Assembly (NCBI RefSeq): GCF_039839275.1
Contig: NZ_JBDOQP010000001.1
Location: 372,001 to 436,000 of the forward strand
DNA from: Aerobium sp039839275
Lineage (GTDB): Bacteria; Pseudomonadota; Alphaproteobacteria; Rhizobiales; Rhizobiaceae
Reading direction: 5' to 3'
Length of the DNA: 64,000 bases
Positions 25,419 through 34,555 of this stretch are shown piece after piece. Position 1 is the first letter of the stretch. Each line of letters begins with the position of its first letter. Both the position numbers and the translations under genes were made by a program. The notes below the pieces were generated by a model. It did no database searches. It worked only from the letters and a program-made list of their open reading frames with translations, and was not told the DNA's origin.

Positions 25419-25512
25419 TACGCAGAATGCCGCACACTGCGATAAGCGCGCACGGGCCCCGGAACGAACGGCCAGGCGGCGGCGTTCACCGTCTTTAAAC
25501 GGAATTTTTCTG

Positions 25513-26331
25513 ATGGCGCCGCGCAGTTTCTGGAAGGGCTATCTCAGGCTGTCGCTTGTCACCTGCCGGGTCGCGATGATGCCAGCGACATCGACACGGA
25601 ACAAGGTGCGTTTCCACACCATCAACCGCGCCAGCGGCAACCGCATCGAAAGCCGCTATGTCGACGACGTTACCGGCAAGCCGGTCCGCGAGAGCGACGA
25701 GGTCAAGGGTTACCCGGTGGCCGAAGACAAGCTGGTGCTGCTCGAAGACGACGAACTCGACGCGGTTGGGCTCGAAAGCACGCGAACCATCGACATCGAC
25801 ATGTTCGTCGCTCGCGACGACATTGCCTGGATATGGCTCGACAAGCCGCACTACCTGACGCCGGACGACAAGATCGCCGAGGAAGCCTTCACGGTGATCC
25901 GCGATGCAATGGCATCAACAGGCATGGTCGGGATCGCGCGTCTGGTGCTGTACCGGCGAGAGCGCGCGGTGATGCTGGAGCCGCGCGACAAGGGCATAGT
26001 CGTGTGGACGTTGCGCTACGGCGACGAGGTTCGCGATGCCGAGGATTATTTCTCCGGCATAGACGACGGCAAGCCGGATTCGAAGGCGATGAAGCTGATC
26101 TCGACGCTGATCGACGAGCGCACCAAGGATTGGGATCCGGCGATGGTCGAAGACCCGGTGCAGAAGAAGCTCAAATCGATCATCGCGGCGAAGAAGCGCA
26201 AGCAGAAGCCCGAAGCGAAGAAGACAAAGAAGCCCGCTGAAGAAGCCGACACGTGCGACAATGTCGTCTCGATCATGGATGCGCTGCGCAAGAGCGTCGA
26301 GGCGGAGAAGAAGGGCGGTAAGTCGCGCTGA
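25513..26331 (+). CDS. ku: Ku-type DNA end-binding protein (first copy)
   Basis: 272 residues. It binds double-strand ends and recruits LigD in bacterial non-homologous end joining. The N-terminus MAPRSFWKGYLRLSLVTC and ESRYVDDVTGKPVRESDEVK are typical Ku core. The C-terminus is a lysine-rich tail (KKRKQKPEAKKTKK). The ATG at 25513 is the family start; the frame begins earlier without similarity. It converges on ligD with only three bases between stops. It differs clearly from the second Ku gene at 28834. Confidence 0.92.
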   Translation: MAPRSFWKGYLRLSLVTCRVAMMPATSTRNKVRFHTINRASGNRIESRYVDDVTGKPVRESDEVKGYPVAEDKLVLLEDDELDAVGLESTRTIDIDMFVARDDIAWIWLDKPHYLTPDDKIAEEAFTVIRDAMASTGMVGIARLVLYRRERAVMLEPRDKGIVVWTLRYGDEVRDAEDYFSGIDDGKPDSKAMKLISTLIDERTKDWDPAMVEDPVQKKLKSIIAAKKRKQKPEAKKTKKPAEEADTCDNVVSIMDALRKSVEAEKKGGKSR

Positions 26332-26334
26332 CGC

Positions 26335-28830
26335 TTAGCGTCTGCCTTTCGCCTTCTTTACGTCGAGTGGCACGGCTGCCTTGCGGAAGTCCGCCCATGG
26401 ATCAGACCGCAGATTGTCCAGACGTGTCATGGCGTTGACGACCGTGAAATGGTCGGCGCCGATCGATGGTACCAGTTCGTCCCAGTCGAGCGGCATCGAG
26501 ACGGTGGCACCGGCGCGTGCCCGCGTCGCATAGGGCGCAATCGCCGTCGCGCCGCGTCCGTTGCGCAGGTAGTCGACGAATATCCTGCCCCTTCGATCCG
26601 CCTTGCTCGCCCTGGCAATGAACTGGTCGGGGTCGTCGGCCTCCATCTCGTCGGCAATGGCGTGGGCGAAATCCTTCACCGCTTTCCAGTCGGCTTTCGG
26701 CTTGAGGGAGGCGACGACATGCAAGCCCTTGCCACCGGTCGTCTTGACGAAGGCCGGGAGCCCGGCGCCTTGCAGCCGCTCGCGCACCTGACGCGCCGCG
26801 TCCTGCACACGCTCCCATGGCACGTCTTCGGCCGGATCGAGATCCATGACGATCTGATCGGGCTTTTCGAGGTCGTCGAGCGCTGCCTGCCATGTGTGAA
26901 TTTCGAGCACCGCGCCCTGCACGAGGCCGATCAACCCGTCGAGCGAGTCGATGGCGATGAGTTCGTTTTCGTCATCGTCCTTGGGATCGACGACGGTCAG
27001 GATTTCCTTGCTCATGCCCTGCCAGGCATGTTTCTGGAAGAAGCATTTTTCAGTGATGCCACGCGGACAGCGCAACAGCGCAAGCGGACGCGAGACCAGG
27101 TGCGGGGCCATGAACCGCCAGACCTGGGCATAGTAGCTGGCGAGCCCTTCCTTGGTCACGCCGGCATCTTTCCAGTAGATGCGGTCCGGATGCGTGAGTG
27201 TCACTTTCGACGGTGTGGCTTCCCTTGATTTGCTCCTTGCCTTGGGGGAAGCCACGCCTTCGCGCACAACCTCCTTGGCGGCCTTGTCTTCGCGCAGGCC
27301 GCGGAAGGACGCATGACGCAGCCGTCCGTCGGCCGTCCAGTCGCGGAACTCGACCTCTGCGACGAGCTTCGGATCAACGAATCGCACATCGCGGCGAGCA
27401 CTCGCATCGAGTTTGCCGGAGAATGGAGACTTCGTGCGTTCAAGCTTGGCGAGACGCGCGAAAAGGTCTTCGGCAACGGCGCGGCTGAAGCCGGTGCCGA
27501 CCCGCCCTGCATGGCGAAGCTTCCCATCTTCGAAGACACCAAGCACGAGCGAGCCGATGGCATCCTTGTAAGTCGACGACGGCACGAAGCCGCCGATCAC
27601 CATCTCCTGCCGGTCGCCGCACTTGGACTTGATCCAGTCGCGCCCCCGGCCCGGATTGTACTTGCCGGTGGCGCGCTTGGAGACGACGCCCTCAAGGCTC
27701 AACCGGCAGGCGTGGCGCAGCACCATGTCGCCATCTTCCTCGAAGTGCTCGCTGTAGCGCAGGGCTTCGGGCGCATTGTTCAGCAAGTCCGCCAAGGCGC
27801 GCTTGCGGTCGACCAGCGTGGCCGCCTGTAGATCGCGGCCATCGAGGTGGAGCAGGTCGAATGCGTAGTAGACGAACCGGTCGTTGCGGCCTTCGCTCAG
27901 GTCGGCCTGCAATGCCGAAAAGTCCGACGCGCCGCCCGATGCCTCGACCACGAGTTCGCCATCGATGATCGCCTGCCTGGCCGGCAGAGACGCAAGCGCC
28001 TTTGGCACGGCCTCGCCGAACTTGTGTGTCCAGTCGAGCCCGGAGCGGGTGAGCAGCACAACCTTGCCTTCTTCGATTCGTGCCTGCAGCCGGTAGCCGT
28101 CGAACTTGATCTCGTGCACCCAGCCTTTTCCGATCGGCGCCTGCGGCTTGAGCGTTGCAAGCTGTGGCGGGATGAAATCCGGCATCGCGGCCTTCTTCGA
28201 TCCCTTTGGCACGGGGGCGTTGGGCGTCTTCTTGATCTTTCCGGTTTTCGACGACCAGCCGGGATCCTCGCCTTCGACATCCGCGATGACGCGTCCCGTC
28301 TTCACGGATTCGGGACGTTCCTCGAGGATGTCCGGATCGCTTTCGGTCCTTGCGGCGTCATCGTCACCTTTCACCATGAGCCAGTTGTCGCGTTTTTCAC
28401 GCGGTCGTCTGGCCATGCGGACGAGATGCCATCTGCCGCCGAGCTTTTCGCCCTTCAGCTCGAATTCGAGATGGCCCTTATTCAGACCCTTGTCGGCGTC
28501 GCCGATGGGGGTCCACGTCCCGCGATCCCACACGATGACGGTGCCGCCGCCATACTCTCCTTGAGGAATGGTGCCTTCGAAATCACCATAGTCGAGTGGA
28601 TGGTCTTCGACATGGACTGCCAAGCGCTTCTCGGAGGGGACGAGGCTCGGACCGCGCGTGACGGCCCAGCTCTTCAGGACCCCGTCCATCTCGATGCGGA
28701 AATCGTAATGCAGGCGACGGGCGTCATGCTTCTGGATGACGAAGCTGTTGCCACGCTGCTTTGCCGGCGCGCCCTTGGGTTCAGTCGTGCGGGTGAAGTC
28801 GCGCTTCTTGTTGTAGGTGTCGAGAGCCAT
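26335..28830 (-). CDS. ligD: Multifunctional DNA ligase D
   Basis: 831 residues with three domains in order: N-terminal 3'-phosphoesterase (about 1-180; HDARRLHYDFR, then DHPLDYGDFEG), ATP-dependent ligase (about 215-520; adenylation motif KFDGYRLQ with the lysine near residue 243), and C-terminal primase/polymerase (about 545-831; MDLDPAED catalytic aspartates, KTTGGKGLHV). It trims, fills and seals broken DNA ends held by Ku. It starts four bases after the upstream Ku stop, so it is co-transcribed with the second Ku gene. Confidence 0.95.
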   Translation of the reverse strand: MALDTYNKKRDFTRTTEPKGAPAKQRGNSFVIQKHDARRLHYDFRIEMDGVLKSWAVTRGPSLVPSEKRLAVHVEDHPLDYGDFEGTIPQGEYGGGTVIVWDRGTWTPIGDADKGLNKGHLEFELKGEKLGGRWHLVRMARRPREKRDNWLMVKGDDDAARTESDPDILEERPESVKTGRVIADVEGEDPGWSSKTGKIKKTPNAPVPKGSKKAAMPDFIPPQLATLKPQAPIGKGWVHEIKFDGYRLQARIEEGKVVLLTRSGLDWTHKFGEAVPKALASLPARQAIIDGELVVEASGGASDFSALQADLSEGRNDRFVYYAFDLLHLDGRDLQAATLVDRKRALADLLNNAPEALRYSEHFEEDGDMVLRHACRLSLEGVVSKRATGKYNPGRGRDWIKSKCGDRQEMVIGGFVPSSTYKDAIGSLVLGVFEDGKLRHAGRVGTGFSRAVAEDLFARLAKLERTKSPFSGKLDASARRDVRFVDPKLVAEVEFRDWTADGRLRHASFRGLREDKAAKEVVREGVASPKARSKSREATPSKVTLTHPDRIYWKDAGVTKEGLASYYAQVWRFMAPHLVSRPLALLRCPRGITEKCFFQKHAWQGMSKEILTVVDPKDDDENELIAIDSLDGLIGLVQGAVLEIHTWQAALDDLEKPDQIVMDLDPAEDVPWERVQDAARQVRERLQGAGLPAFVKTTGGKGLHVVASLKPKADWKAVKDFAHAIADEMEADDPDQFIARASKADRRGRIFVDYLRNGRGATAIAPYATRARAGATVSMPLDWDELVPSIGADHFTVVNAMTRLDNLRSDPWADFRKAAVPLDVKKAKGRR

Positions 28831-28833
28831 CCG

Positions 28834-29673
28834 TCAGCTCGCCTTGCGCTTCGGGGCAGGGGCCGCCTTGGCCTTCCTCGTCTTCCCCTTGGCCTTTCCA
28901 GCGGCAGCGGCGCTGTCGCGCAGCGCCTGCATCAGGTCGATCACCTTGCCCTCGAGCTTCTTCTTCGGCTTCTCGATGGCGCGGCCCTCGGCCTTGGCCT
29001 TGACCAGTTCGGCAAGCGCTGCGTCGTAGCGGTCGTCGAATTCGGACGGATCGAATTCGCCGCGCTTGGTGTCGATGATGTGCTTGGCGAGATCGAGCAT
29101 CTCGCCCTTCAGCTTCATTTGCGGCACGTCGGAAAACGCGTCCGTTGCCGAGCGGACTTCGTAGTCGAAATTGAGGGTGTTGCACAAAAGGCCGCAGCCG
29201 CGCGGCCTTATCAGCACGCTGCGCACGCGCCGGAACAGGACGGCGCGTGCGAGCGCAGCGACCTTCTTCTTGCGCATGCCCTCGCGGATCAAGGCAAAGG
29301 CTGCCTCGTCGGCTTCGTCGGCTGGCGTGAGGAAATAGGGTTTGTCGAAATAGACGGTGTCGATCTCGTCGCAGGGAATGAAATTCTCCACCGACAGCGT
29401 CTTGTCGCCCTCGGGGACCGCTGCGGCGATCTCGTCGGGTTCAAGAATGATGTAGCGGTTCTTGGAAGTCTCGTATCCTTTGACCTGATCGTCGCGATCA
29501 ACGGGCTTTCCAGTCTGCTCATCGACGTATTCGCGGCGCACGCGATTGCCGGTCTTGCGGTTGACGATGTGGAAGGAAATGCGCTCCGACGTGGTCGCAG
29601 CCGAATACAGCGCGACACCACACGACAACTCGCCAACGCTGAGATGGCCCTTCCAGATCGCTCTCGTTGCCAC
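28834..29673 (-). CDS. ku: Ku-type DNA end-binding protein (second copy)
   Basis: 279 residues; core landmarks AIWKGHLSVGELSCG, REYVDEQTGKPVDRDDQVK and the C-terminal Lys/Ala/Pro tail (KAKGKTRKAKAAPAPKRK). It lies in an operon with ligD (3-bp gap). With the Ku at 25513 it gives two paralogues; rhizobia often carry several ku genes with separate stress roles. An IR at 29749-29763 lies in the divergent promoter to the AI-2E gene. Confidence 0.93.
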   Translation of the reverse strand: MATRAIWKGHLSVGELSCGVALYSAATTSERISFHIVNRKTGNRVRREYVDEQTGKPVDRDDQVKGYETSKNRYIILEPDEIAAAVPEGDKTLSVENFIPCDEIDTVYFDKPYFLTPADEADEAAFALIREGMRKKKVAALARAVLFRRVRSVLIRPRGCGLLCNTLNFDYEVRSATDAFSDVPQMKLKGEMLDLAKHIIDTKRGEFDPSEFDDRYDAALAELVKAKAEGRAIEKPKKKLEGKVIDLMQALRDSAAAAGKAKGKTRKAKAAPAPKRKAS

Positions 29674-29748
29674 GGCACACTCCTGTCTGCGTGAAAACAG
29701 CGTGCAATGGGGAAAGTTCCCGTGGTCGCTTGGTTGGTCCCGATCAAG

Positions 29749-29763
29749 GGTTTCGGCGAAACC
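29749..29763. repeat. Short inverted repeat in ku2 / AI-2E divergent region
   Basis: GGTTTC (29749-29754) and GAAACC (29758-29763) form a perfect 6-bp inverted repeat with loop GGC, 76 bp before ku2 and 44 bp before the AI-2E start. It could be an operator or a small hairpin. Confidence 0.35.
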
Positions 29764-29806
29764 GGATACAAGGTCAGGCGTTAGCGAAGTTCAGTTGAGG
29801 GCACGC

Positions 29807-30805
29807 ATGTCTCGCCAAACGATTTCCATCCTCGTGATGGCGGCCGCCGCCGTCTTTCTTCTGGTGCTGGCACCGGAAGTGTTCATGATCCTGGTGGCCG
29901 GCATCTTGCTGGCCGTGTTTCTCAGTGGCGGTGGACATGCGATCGCGAGGCGGCTGCATATCGCTGACCATTGGGGCATCGCGATCTTCATCCTTGCGGT
30001 CGTCGTCGTGCTGGTGGCCTTCGCTGCGATCCTAGCTCCAGAGGTATCGAACCAGATTGACGAGCTCACACGCAGGATTCCCGAAGCGTTCGAGGACTTT
30101 CGAGATCGCATCGAGCAGTATGCGTGGGGAGACCGCCTGCTTCGTAACTTGACCCCTGAATCACTGACCTCCGGGGACGGCCCGCAGGCCGCCATGTCGG
30201 CGCTGACGGGCACATTCGGCGTCCTCGGGAATTTCGTCATCATATTCTTCATCGGCCTCTATGGCGCACTCGATCCACGTCTCTATAGCACTGGCGCAAG
30301 ACTGCTCCTCGCGCCGTCGATCCGAGGCCGCGGGGAGGTGGTGCTGTCGGCAGTCGGCAACACGTTGAAGCAATGGCTTGCAGCGCAACTGATCGCGATG
30401 ACCGTGGTCGGCGTGCTCACCTCGTTCGGACTATGGCTGGCGGGAGTGCCACTGGCATTCGCACTGGGTTTCATCGCGGGCGTACTTGCATTCGTGCCCA
30501 ATATCGGCCCGGTGCTGGCCATCGCCCCAGCACTGCTGCTTGCGATCCCGGAAGGCCAGACGACGATACTGGTGGTGCTGGCGGTGTATCTTGGCGTCCA
30601 GGCGCTGGAAAGCTATGTGATCACCCCGCTGATCCAGCAGGAGAGGGTATCCTTGCCGCCAGCGCTGGTGATCGCGGTGCAGCTTCTCTTTGGTGTCCTG
30701 TTCGGGCTGCTTGGCCTTGCCCTCGCGACGCCGATCGCAGCGGCCGCGATGACACTGGTGCGCATGGTCTACATCGAAGACTATCTCGAGCGTGAGAAGG
30801 CCTGA
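29807..30805 (+). CDS. AI-2E family transporter (PerM/YdiK-type)
   Basis: 332 residues, about seven hydrophobic segments, with the family signature in GVLAFVPNIGPVLAIAP and the C-terminal LESYVITPLIQQERVSLPP. Family members are inner-membrane proteins proposed to export autoinducer-2 or act as Na+/H+ antiporters; the substrate is not decided here. The ATG at 29807 follows a GAGGG ribosome site; the frame extends into ku2 as shadow. Convergent with the reductase at 30821. Confidence 0.86.
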   Translation: MSRQTISILVMAAAAVFLLVLAPEVFMILVAGILLAVFLSGGGHAIARRLHIADHWGIAIFILAVVVVLVAFAAILAPEVSNQIDELTRRIPEAFEDFRDRIEQYAWGDRLLRNLTPESLTSGDGPQAAMSALTGTFGVLGNFVIIFFIGLYGALDPRLYSTGARLLLAPSIRGRGEVVLSAVGNTLKQWLAAQLIAMTVVGVLTSFGLWLAGVPLAFALGFIAGVLAFVPNIGPVLAIAPALLLAIPEGQTTILVVLAVYLGVQALESYVITPLIQQERVSLPPALVIAVQLLFGVLFGLLGLALATPIAAAAMTLVRMVYIEDYLEREKA

Positions 30806-30820
30806 CGGCGAACCAGGGCG

Positions 30821-32239
30821 CTACTGGAGCGCCTCCGCTTGGAAATCTCCGCAACCGGCGAGATCAGAAATACCGCAGGGTGGGAGTTCGCGCGCGATGT
30901 CGCGCAACGCCGAGCGGAAGCCCTCTTCGAGCGTGGGGTGATAAAACGGCATGCGCAACAGATCGTTGACAGTGAGCTTTTGCCCGATAGCGAGCGCAAG
31001 TAGGTGGGCGAGGTGTTCGGCGGCGGGCGCAGCCATCGCGGCACCGAGAATGCGGCCGTCCTGCTTGTCTGCATAGACCCGCAGCATGCCGTAGTTTTCC
31101 TGCATGATCCGGGCGCGTCCCTGTCTCTCATAGCTGACGGAGCCGACGAGCGTGCTTTCCGGATCGAGCTCCTCGAGCGCCTTTCCAATGGTCGCGACCT
31201 CGGGATTGCAGAAGACAACGCCCATGGGCGTGCGGCGCTCGAGGCTGACGGGCTCGTCACTCGTCGCATTGATGCCCGCAATGTGGCCTTCGTCGGCCGC
31301 CTCGTGCAGCAGTGGCCGGTCGCCATTGCCGTCTCCGGCGAGGTAGACGTTGGTGTCGCCGATCCGCATCGTGTTGGCATCGACCGGAGGCATGCCATGG
31401 TCGTCGAGGACCACGCCAAGCGTTTCGAGGCCCAGGCCCGCGACATTGGGTTTGCGGCCGATCGCGACGACAATCGCGTCCACAATCGTGGAACGCCTGT
31501 CCCAAGAAAGCTGAATACCTTTGTCGGTCTCCGACAGTTCCACTTCAGCCCCGAGGTGGATCGTGAATTCCTTTCGCAGCCTTGCCTGCAATGCCTCGGC
31601 CACGTCCTTGTCCTTGACGCCGGCGACGGACGCTCCGGCGTCGAAGGCGTGCACTTCCACGCCGAGCCGGGACAACGCCTGCGCAATCTCGACGCCGATC
31701 GCGCCAAGGCCGATGACGCCCATGCGCGCGGGCAGGTCCTCCTGTTCGAACAAGGTGTCGGAGGTCAGAATGCGCTTGCCCAGCGCCTGCCAGGGTTTCG
31801 GAACCACCGGGCTTGAACCTGGCGCCAGAATGATGCGCTTGGCCGCAATCCGGCGACCGCCGACCGTTACGTGGCCTTGTCCGTCCAGAACGGCCCGGCC
31901 GGCAATGTTGCGCTCGCCCAGATCGGCCGTCGACTTGAGGACGCCTTCGACGAAATGATCCCTGAGCGTGCGTACGCGCCTGAGTATCTGGGGGATGTCC
32001 GCCCGGGCGTCGGCGGCGCCGGTGATACCGAATTCCGGCAGCCTATGCGTCGCATGAAGCGCGTTGGCCGCGGCGATCAGCGCCTTTGAAGGCATGCAGC
32101 CGACACGCGCGCAGGTGGTGCCGTAAGGCTCCTCGTTGATGATGACGAAATTGTCGGTTCGACGTCGTACTTCACGCAGGGCTGCCAGCCCCGCCGTTCC
32201 CGCACCCACGATCGCGACATCGACCGACATATCACCCAT
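30821..32239 (-). CDS. Dihydrolipoamide dehydrogenase-like flavin disulfide reductase
   Basis: 472 residues. N-terminal FAD loop VAIVGAGTAGLAAL, redox pair in TTCARVGCMPSKAL (CxxxxC), NAD loop VIGLGAIGVEIA, and a C-terminal dimer motif FYHPTLEEG, where a His-x-x-x-Glu diad is offset from the usual HAHPTLSE. It is like Lpd or MerA-type oxidoreductases but is not near a 2-oxoacid dehydrogenase, so it may reduce another disulfide. Start at 32239: GGAGGA lies seven bases upstream. Confidence 0.85.
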   Translation of the reverse strand: MGDMSVDVAIVGAGTAGLAALREVRRRTDNFVIINEEPYGTTCARVGCMPSKALIAAANALHATHRLPEFGITGAADARADIPQILRRVRTLRDHFVEGVLKSTADLGERNIAGRAVLDGQGHVTVGGRRIAAKRIILAPGSSPVVPKPWQALGKRILTSDTLFEQEDLPARMGVIGLGAIGVEIAQALSRLGVEVHAFDAGASVAGVKDKDVAEALQARLRKEFTIHLGAEVELSETDKGIQLSWDRRSTIVDAIVVAIGRKPNVAGLGLETLGVVLDDHGMPPVDANTMRIGDTNVYLAGDGNGDRPLLHEAADEGHIAGINATSDEPVSLERRTPMGVVFCNPEVATIGKALEELDPESTLVGSVSYERQGRARIMQENYGMLRVYADKQDGRILGAAMAAPAAEHLAHLLALAIGQKLTVNDLLRMPFYHPTLEEGFRSALRDIARELPPCGISDLAGCGDFQAEALQ

Positions 32240-32372
32240 CTCAAATTCCTCCAGTATCGACAATTCTCGTATTTGCGTTCGATAACACACGGCGTCTGCA
32301 TGGCGTTCCGCTGCTGGACCTGGAAGCGCATGCGTCCTAGGAATCGAACCGCGCAATTATGGAGACGCCACG

Positions 32373-32798
32373 ATGGCAGGCCATGTCGATCCCACCAAGG
32401 AAGTCTACAAGGCGTTTCGCGAGGCAGATCGCGACGGGCCCATTCACATGCTGAACCTGGTGAGGTTTCGCGACAAGGCGGCCTACCCGGATGGGCGCGA
32501 AGCGACCGGTGCGGATGCATACGCTGCATATGGACGCGATAGCGGTCCCGTCTTCGAAAGGCTGGGCGGCCGCATCGTCTGGCGGGGACGTTTCGAGCTG
32601 ATGCTCATCGGGCCGCAGGACGAAGCCTGGGACGCCTGCTTCATCGCCGAATATCCGTCGGTTCGAGCCTTTACCGAAATGCTTGCCGATCCCGTCTATC
32701 GCGAGGCGGTGAAGCACCGCCAGGCAGCGGTGCTTGACTCGCGGCTGATACGCCTCGCGCCTTCGGCGGTCGGTTCCGGCTTCGGCGGAAAGACGTGA
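32373..32798 (+). CDS. DUF1330 domain protein
   Basis: 141 residues with a ferredoxin-like alpha/beta fold expected. Landmarks of DUF1330: IHMLNLVRF near the N-terminus, and FIAEYPSVRAFTEMLADPVY in the second half. The molecular role is not established. A GGAGACGCC ribosome site precedes the ATG. It is divergent from the flavin reductase and convergent with the MarR gene (5-bp gap). Confidence 0.82.
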   Translation: MAGHVDPTKEVYKAFREADRDGPIHMLNLVRFRDKAAYPDGREATGADAYAAYGRDSGPVFERLGGRIVWRGRFELMLIGPQDEAWDACFIAEYPSVRAFTEMLADPVYREAVKHRQAAVLDSRLIRLAPSAVGSGFGGKT

Positions 32799-32803
32799 CG
32801 CGG

Positions 32804-33322
32804 TCAGCGTGACGGCGCTGCCGGTATCGTTTCGAACATGGTCGCGCCGAGCTTTCTGAGCAGCGCGGCGAGCGCCTCCTGCTCGTCCTCGGACAGGCCA
32901 GCGAGCATCCGCGCCTCGATCTCCATGTCCTGCCCGAACACCGTCTCCACCAGGTCCCGGCCGCGTGGCGTCAATTGCACCAGCAGGCTGCGGCCGTCGT
33001 CTGGGGCAGGGGGACGTTCGATGAGCCCGACAGCCTCGAGCCGGTTCAGCCGGGCGGTCAGTCCTCCGGACGTGACCATCAGCGAGCGGTACATTTCGGT
33101 CGGGCGCATCGTATAAGGTGGTCCGGCACGGCGCAGCGTGGCAAGCACGTCGAACGTGCCCCCGTCCAGCCCATGCTTTTCCATGATGCTCAGAATTTCC
33201 GGGCGGGCGCGACCTACGATCCGTAGAGCTCGCCCCAGGATCGCCATGCCGCGCGTGTCGACGTCCGGCAATTCCCGTGCCCAGCTTTGCCTGAACCTGT
33301 CGACGTCATCCATTTCCATCAA
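32804..33322 (-). CDS. MarR family transcriptional regulator
   Basis: 172 residues, winged helix (LATLRRAGPPYTMRPTEMYR, then TSGGLTARLNRLEAVGLI), ending with DDGRSLLVQLTPRG wing. It is divergent from a DoxX gene; a 20-bp palindrome (33338-33357) only 16 bp ahead of its start is the obvious operator. Its ligand is not known. Downstream ATGs at 33319 and 33313 are alternatives. Confidence 0.9.
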   Translation of the reverse strand: MMEMDDVDRFRQSWARELPDVDTRGMAILGRALRIVGRARPEILSIMEKHGLDGGTFDVLATLRRAGPPYTMRPTEMYRSLMVTSGGLTARLNRLEAVGLIERPPAPDDGRSLLVQLTPRGRDLVETVFGQDMEIEARMLAGLSEDEQEALAALLRKLGATMFETIPAAPSR

Positions 33323-33337
33323 TGCGCACCCCGTATT

Positions 33338-33357
33338 TTATGTTGACATCAACGTAA
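33338..33357. promoter_or_regulatory. MarR operator candidate (20-bp palindrome)
   Basis: TTATGTTGACATCAACGTAA: all bases but three symmetrical pairs mirror each other around the GTTGA-CA-TCAAC core. It lies in the 104-bp gap between the divergent MarR and DoxX genes, and a TTGACA -35-like hexamer overlaps it. MarR proteins commonly bind such TTGAc-TCAA sites and would repress both genes. Confidence 0.75.
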
Positions 33358-33426
33358 ATGTCTTTATGAGAAGATAAATCGAATGATCGCTCCTTGTCGA
33401 GTGCCGGCACTGCGAAAGGCTTGCCC

Positions 33427-33828
33427 ATGAATCCGAAAGTAATGCTCTGGACAGGTCGCGCCCTGACAGGTCTTTTTGCGCTCTTCATGCTCGGGGCATC
33501 CATCGCGCCGAAGCTGCTGCAGATGCCGGTGGCCGAAGAGATCATGGCCGAGCTCGGATGGCCAGCGGGCTATGCGATGATGATCGGCTTTATCGAACTC
33601 GGCTGCCTGATCCTCTACCTCGTGCCACGCACGAGCCTGTTGGGCGCCGTTCTGATGATGGGACTGCTCGGCGGGGCCTTGGCCACGCAGGTCAGGGCGG
33701 AGAGCCCGCTCTTCAGCCACGTGTTCTTCAGCCTGTATCTGGGACTGTTCATGTGGGGCGGGTTGTGGCTGCGCAGTCCACGGCTCCGCGCCCTGTTTCC
33801 TCTCGCGCGGGAGACGCCCGCCATCTGA
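33427..33828 (+). CDS. DoxX family membrane protein
   Basis: 133 residues with four membrane helices; GRALTGLFALFMLGASIAPK and GFIELGCLILYLVPRTSLLG are DoxX-family landmarks. Members are small inner-membrane proteins linked to thiol/redox stress or quinone chemistry. The ATG at 33427 fits the family; the frame begins 11 codons earlier. Probably controlled by the divergent MarR regulator. Confidence 0.85.
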   Translation: MNPKVMLWTGRALTGLFALFMLGASIAPKLLQMPVAEEIMAELGWPAGYAMMIGFIELGCLILYLVPRTSLLGAVLMMGLLGGALATQVRAESPLFSHVFFSLYLGLFMWGGLWLRSPRLRALFPLARETPAI

Positions 33829-33852
33829 CGGGCGCCGCCCCGCGCCGGCGGT

Positions 33853-34362
33853 CTATTCGATCACGGCGCAGGCCAGGCGGTCTCCCGCGTCGCCGGAAGG
33901 CTGGCTTTCATAGTCGTCCGCCCCGGCATGAATCATCAGTGCGCGACCGACGACGTCATTGTCTCCGTCCCCGAGCTTGATGAAGGGGTTGAAGACTTGC
34001 GCGCGCAAGGTGCCGTCCTCGCCGACATACTGGTTGGGCATGTCGCCCGCATGCGGACCTTCCGCAGCGAGATAGCCATGCTCCTGGGATGTGGGGTTGA
34101 AGTGCCCCCCTGCCGATTCATGGTTCGTGGTGTGATCGCACGAACCGGTCTCGTGGACGTGGAATGCTACCCATTGAGACGAGGGCAATCCGCTCACCTC
34201 CACAGTGATCAGGACGCCCGTCAAGGTCTGGACGAGATCGGCCGAACCGTTTGATTCACCGTTCGCATCGACGAAGTCGGCCGCCGCCGTGCGGCTTTCC
34301 TGTGCGAATGCGCTGCCCGCCATCAGAAACGTGGCAGTGGCGAGGGCAATGGTCTTCTTCAT
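33853..34362 (-). CDS. sodC: Periplasmic Cu/Zn superoxide dismutase
   Basis: 169 residues with a Sec signal (MKKTIALATATFLMAGSAFA). Metal ligands in FHVHETGSCDH, GGHFNP, GPHAGDMPN and the C-terminal MIHAGADDYESQPSGDAGDR, including the active-site arginine region. It disproportionates superoxide in the periplasm. Start at 34362 has AAGGAGGAAGCC, a near-ideal ribosome site; the frame runs 18 codons further. Confidence 0.94.
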   Translation of the reverse strand: MKKTIALATATFLMAGSAFAQESRTAAADFVDANGESNGSADLVQTLTGVLITVEVSGLPSSQWVAFHVHETGSCDHTTNHESAGGHFNPTSQEHGYLAAEGPHAGDMPNQYVGEDGTLRAQVFNPFIKLGDGDNDVVGRALMIHAGADDYESQPSGDAGDRLACAVIE

Positions 34363-34555
34363 GGCTTCCTCCTTGTGGGATGAAGGTCGAACGGGAGCCT
34401 GCGCGCATTGTTCCATGCTGCCGGCTTTCTCTGCGGGCCTGTCCTGAGATTCGCCCCTGGTCGCTAACGCCTTCGTGTTGCGGGCGAGGGAACAGGCGTC
34501 GTCTTGTGCAGTTACGGCAGGTGCGCTGTCGTGCGCCCGAAGGATGATCTTGGTG

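Noticed and set aside
27847..29694. 615-codon plus-strand frame opposite ligD and ku2
   Set aside because: It spans two well-supported genes and a gene boundary; no family resemblance.
32334..32352. tRNA T-arm-like GGTTCGATTCC on the minus strand
   Set aside because: The five bases on either side do not pair into a T stem and no anticodon or acceptor stem is nearby; it is chance.
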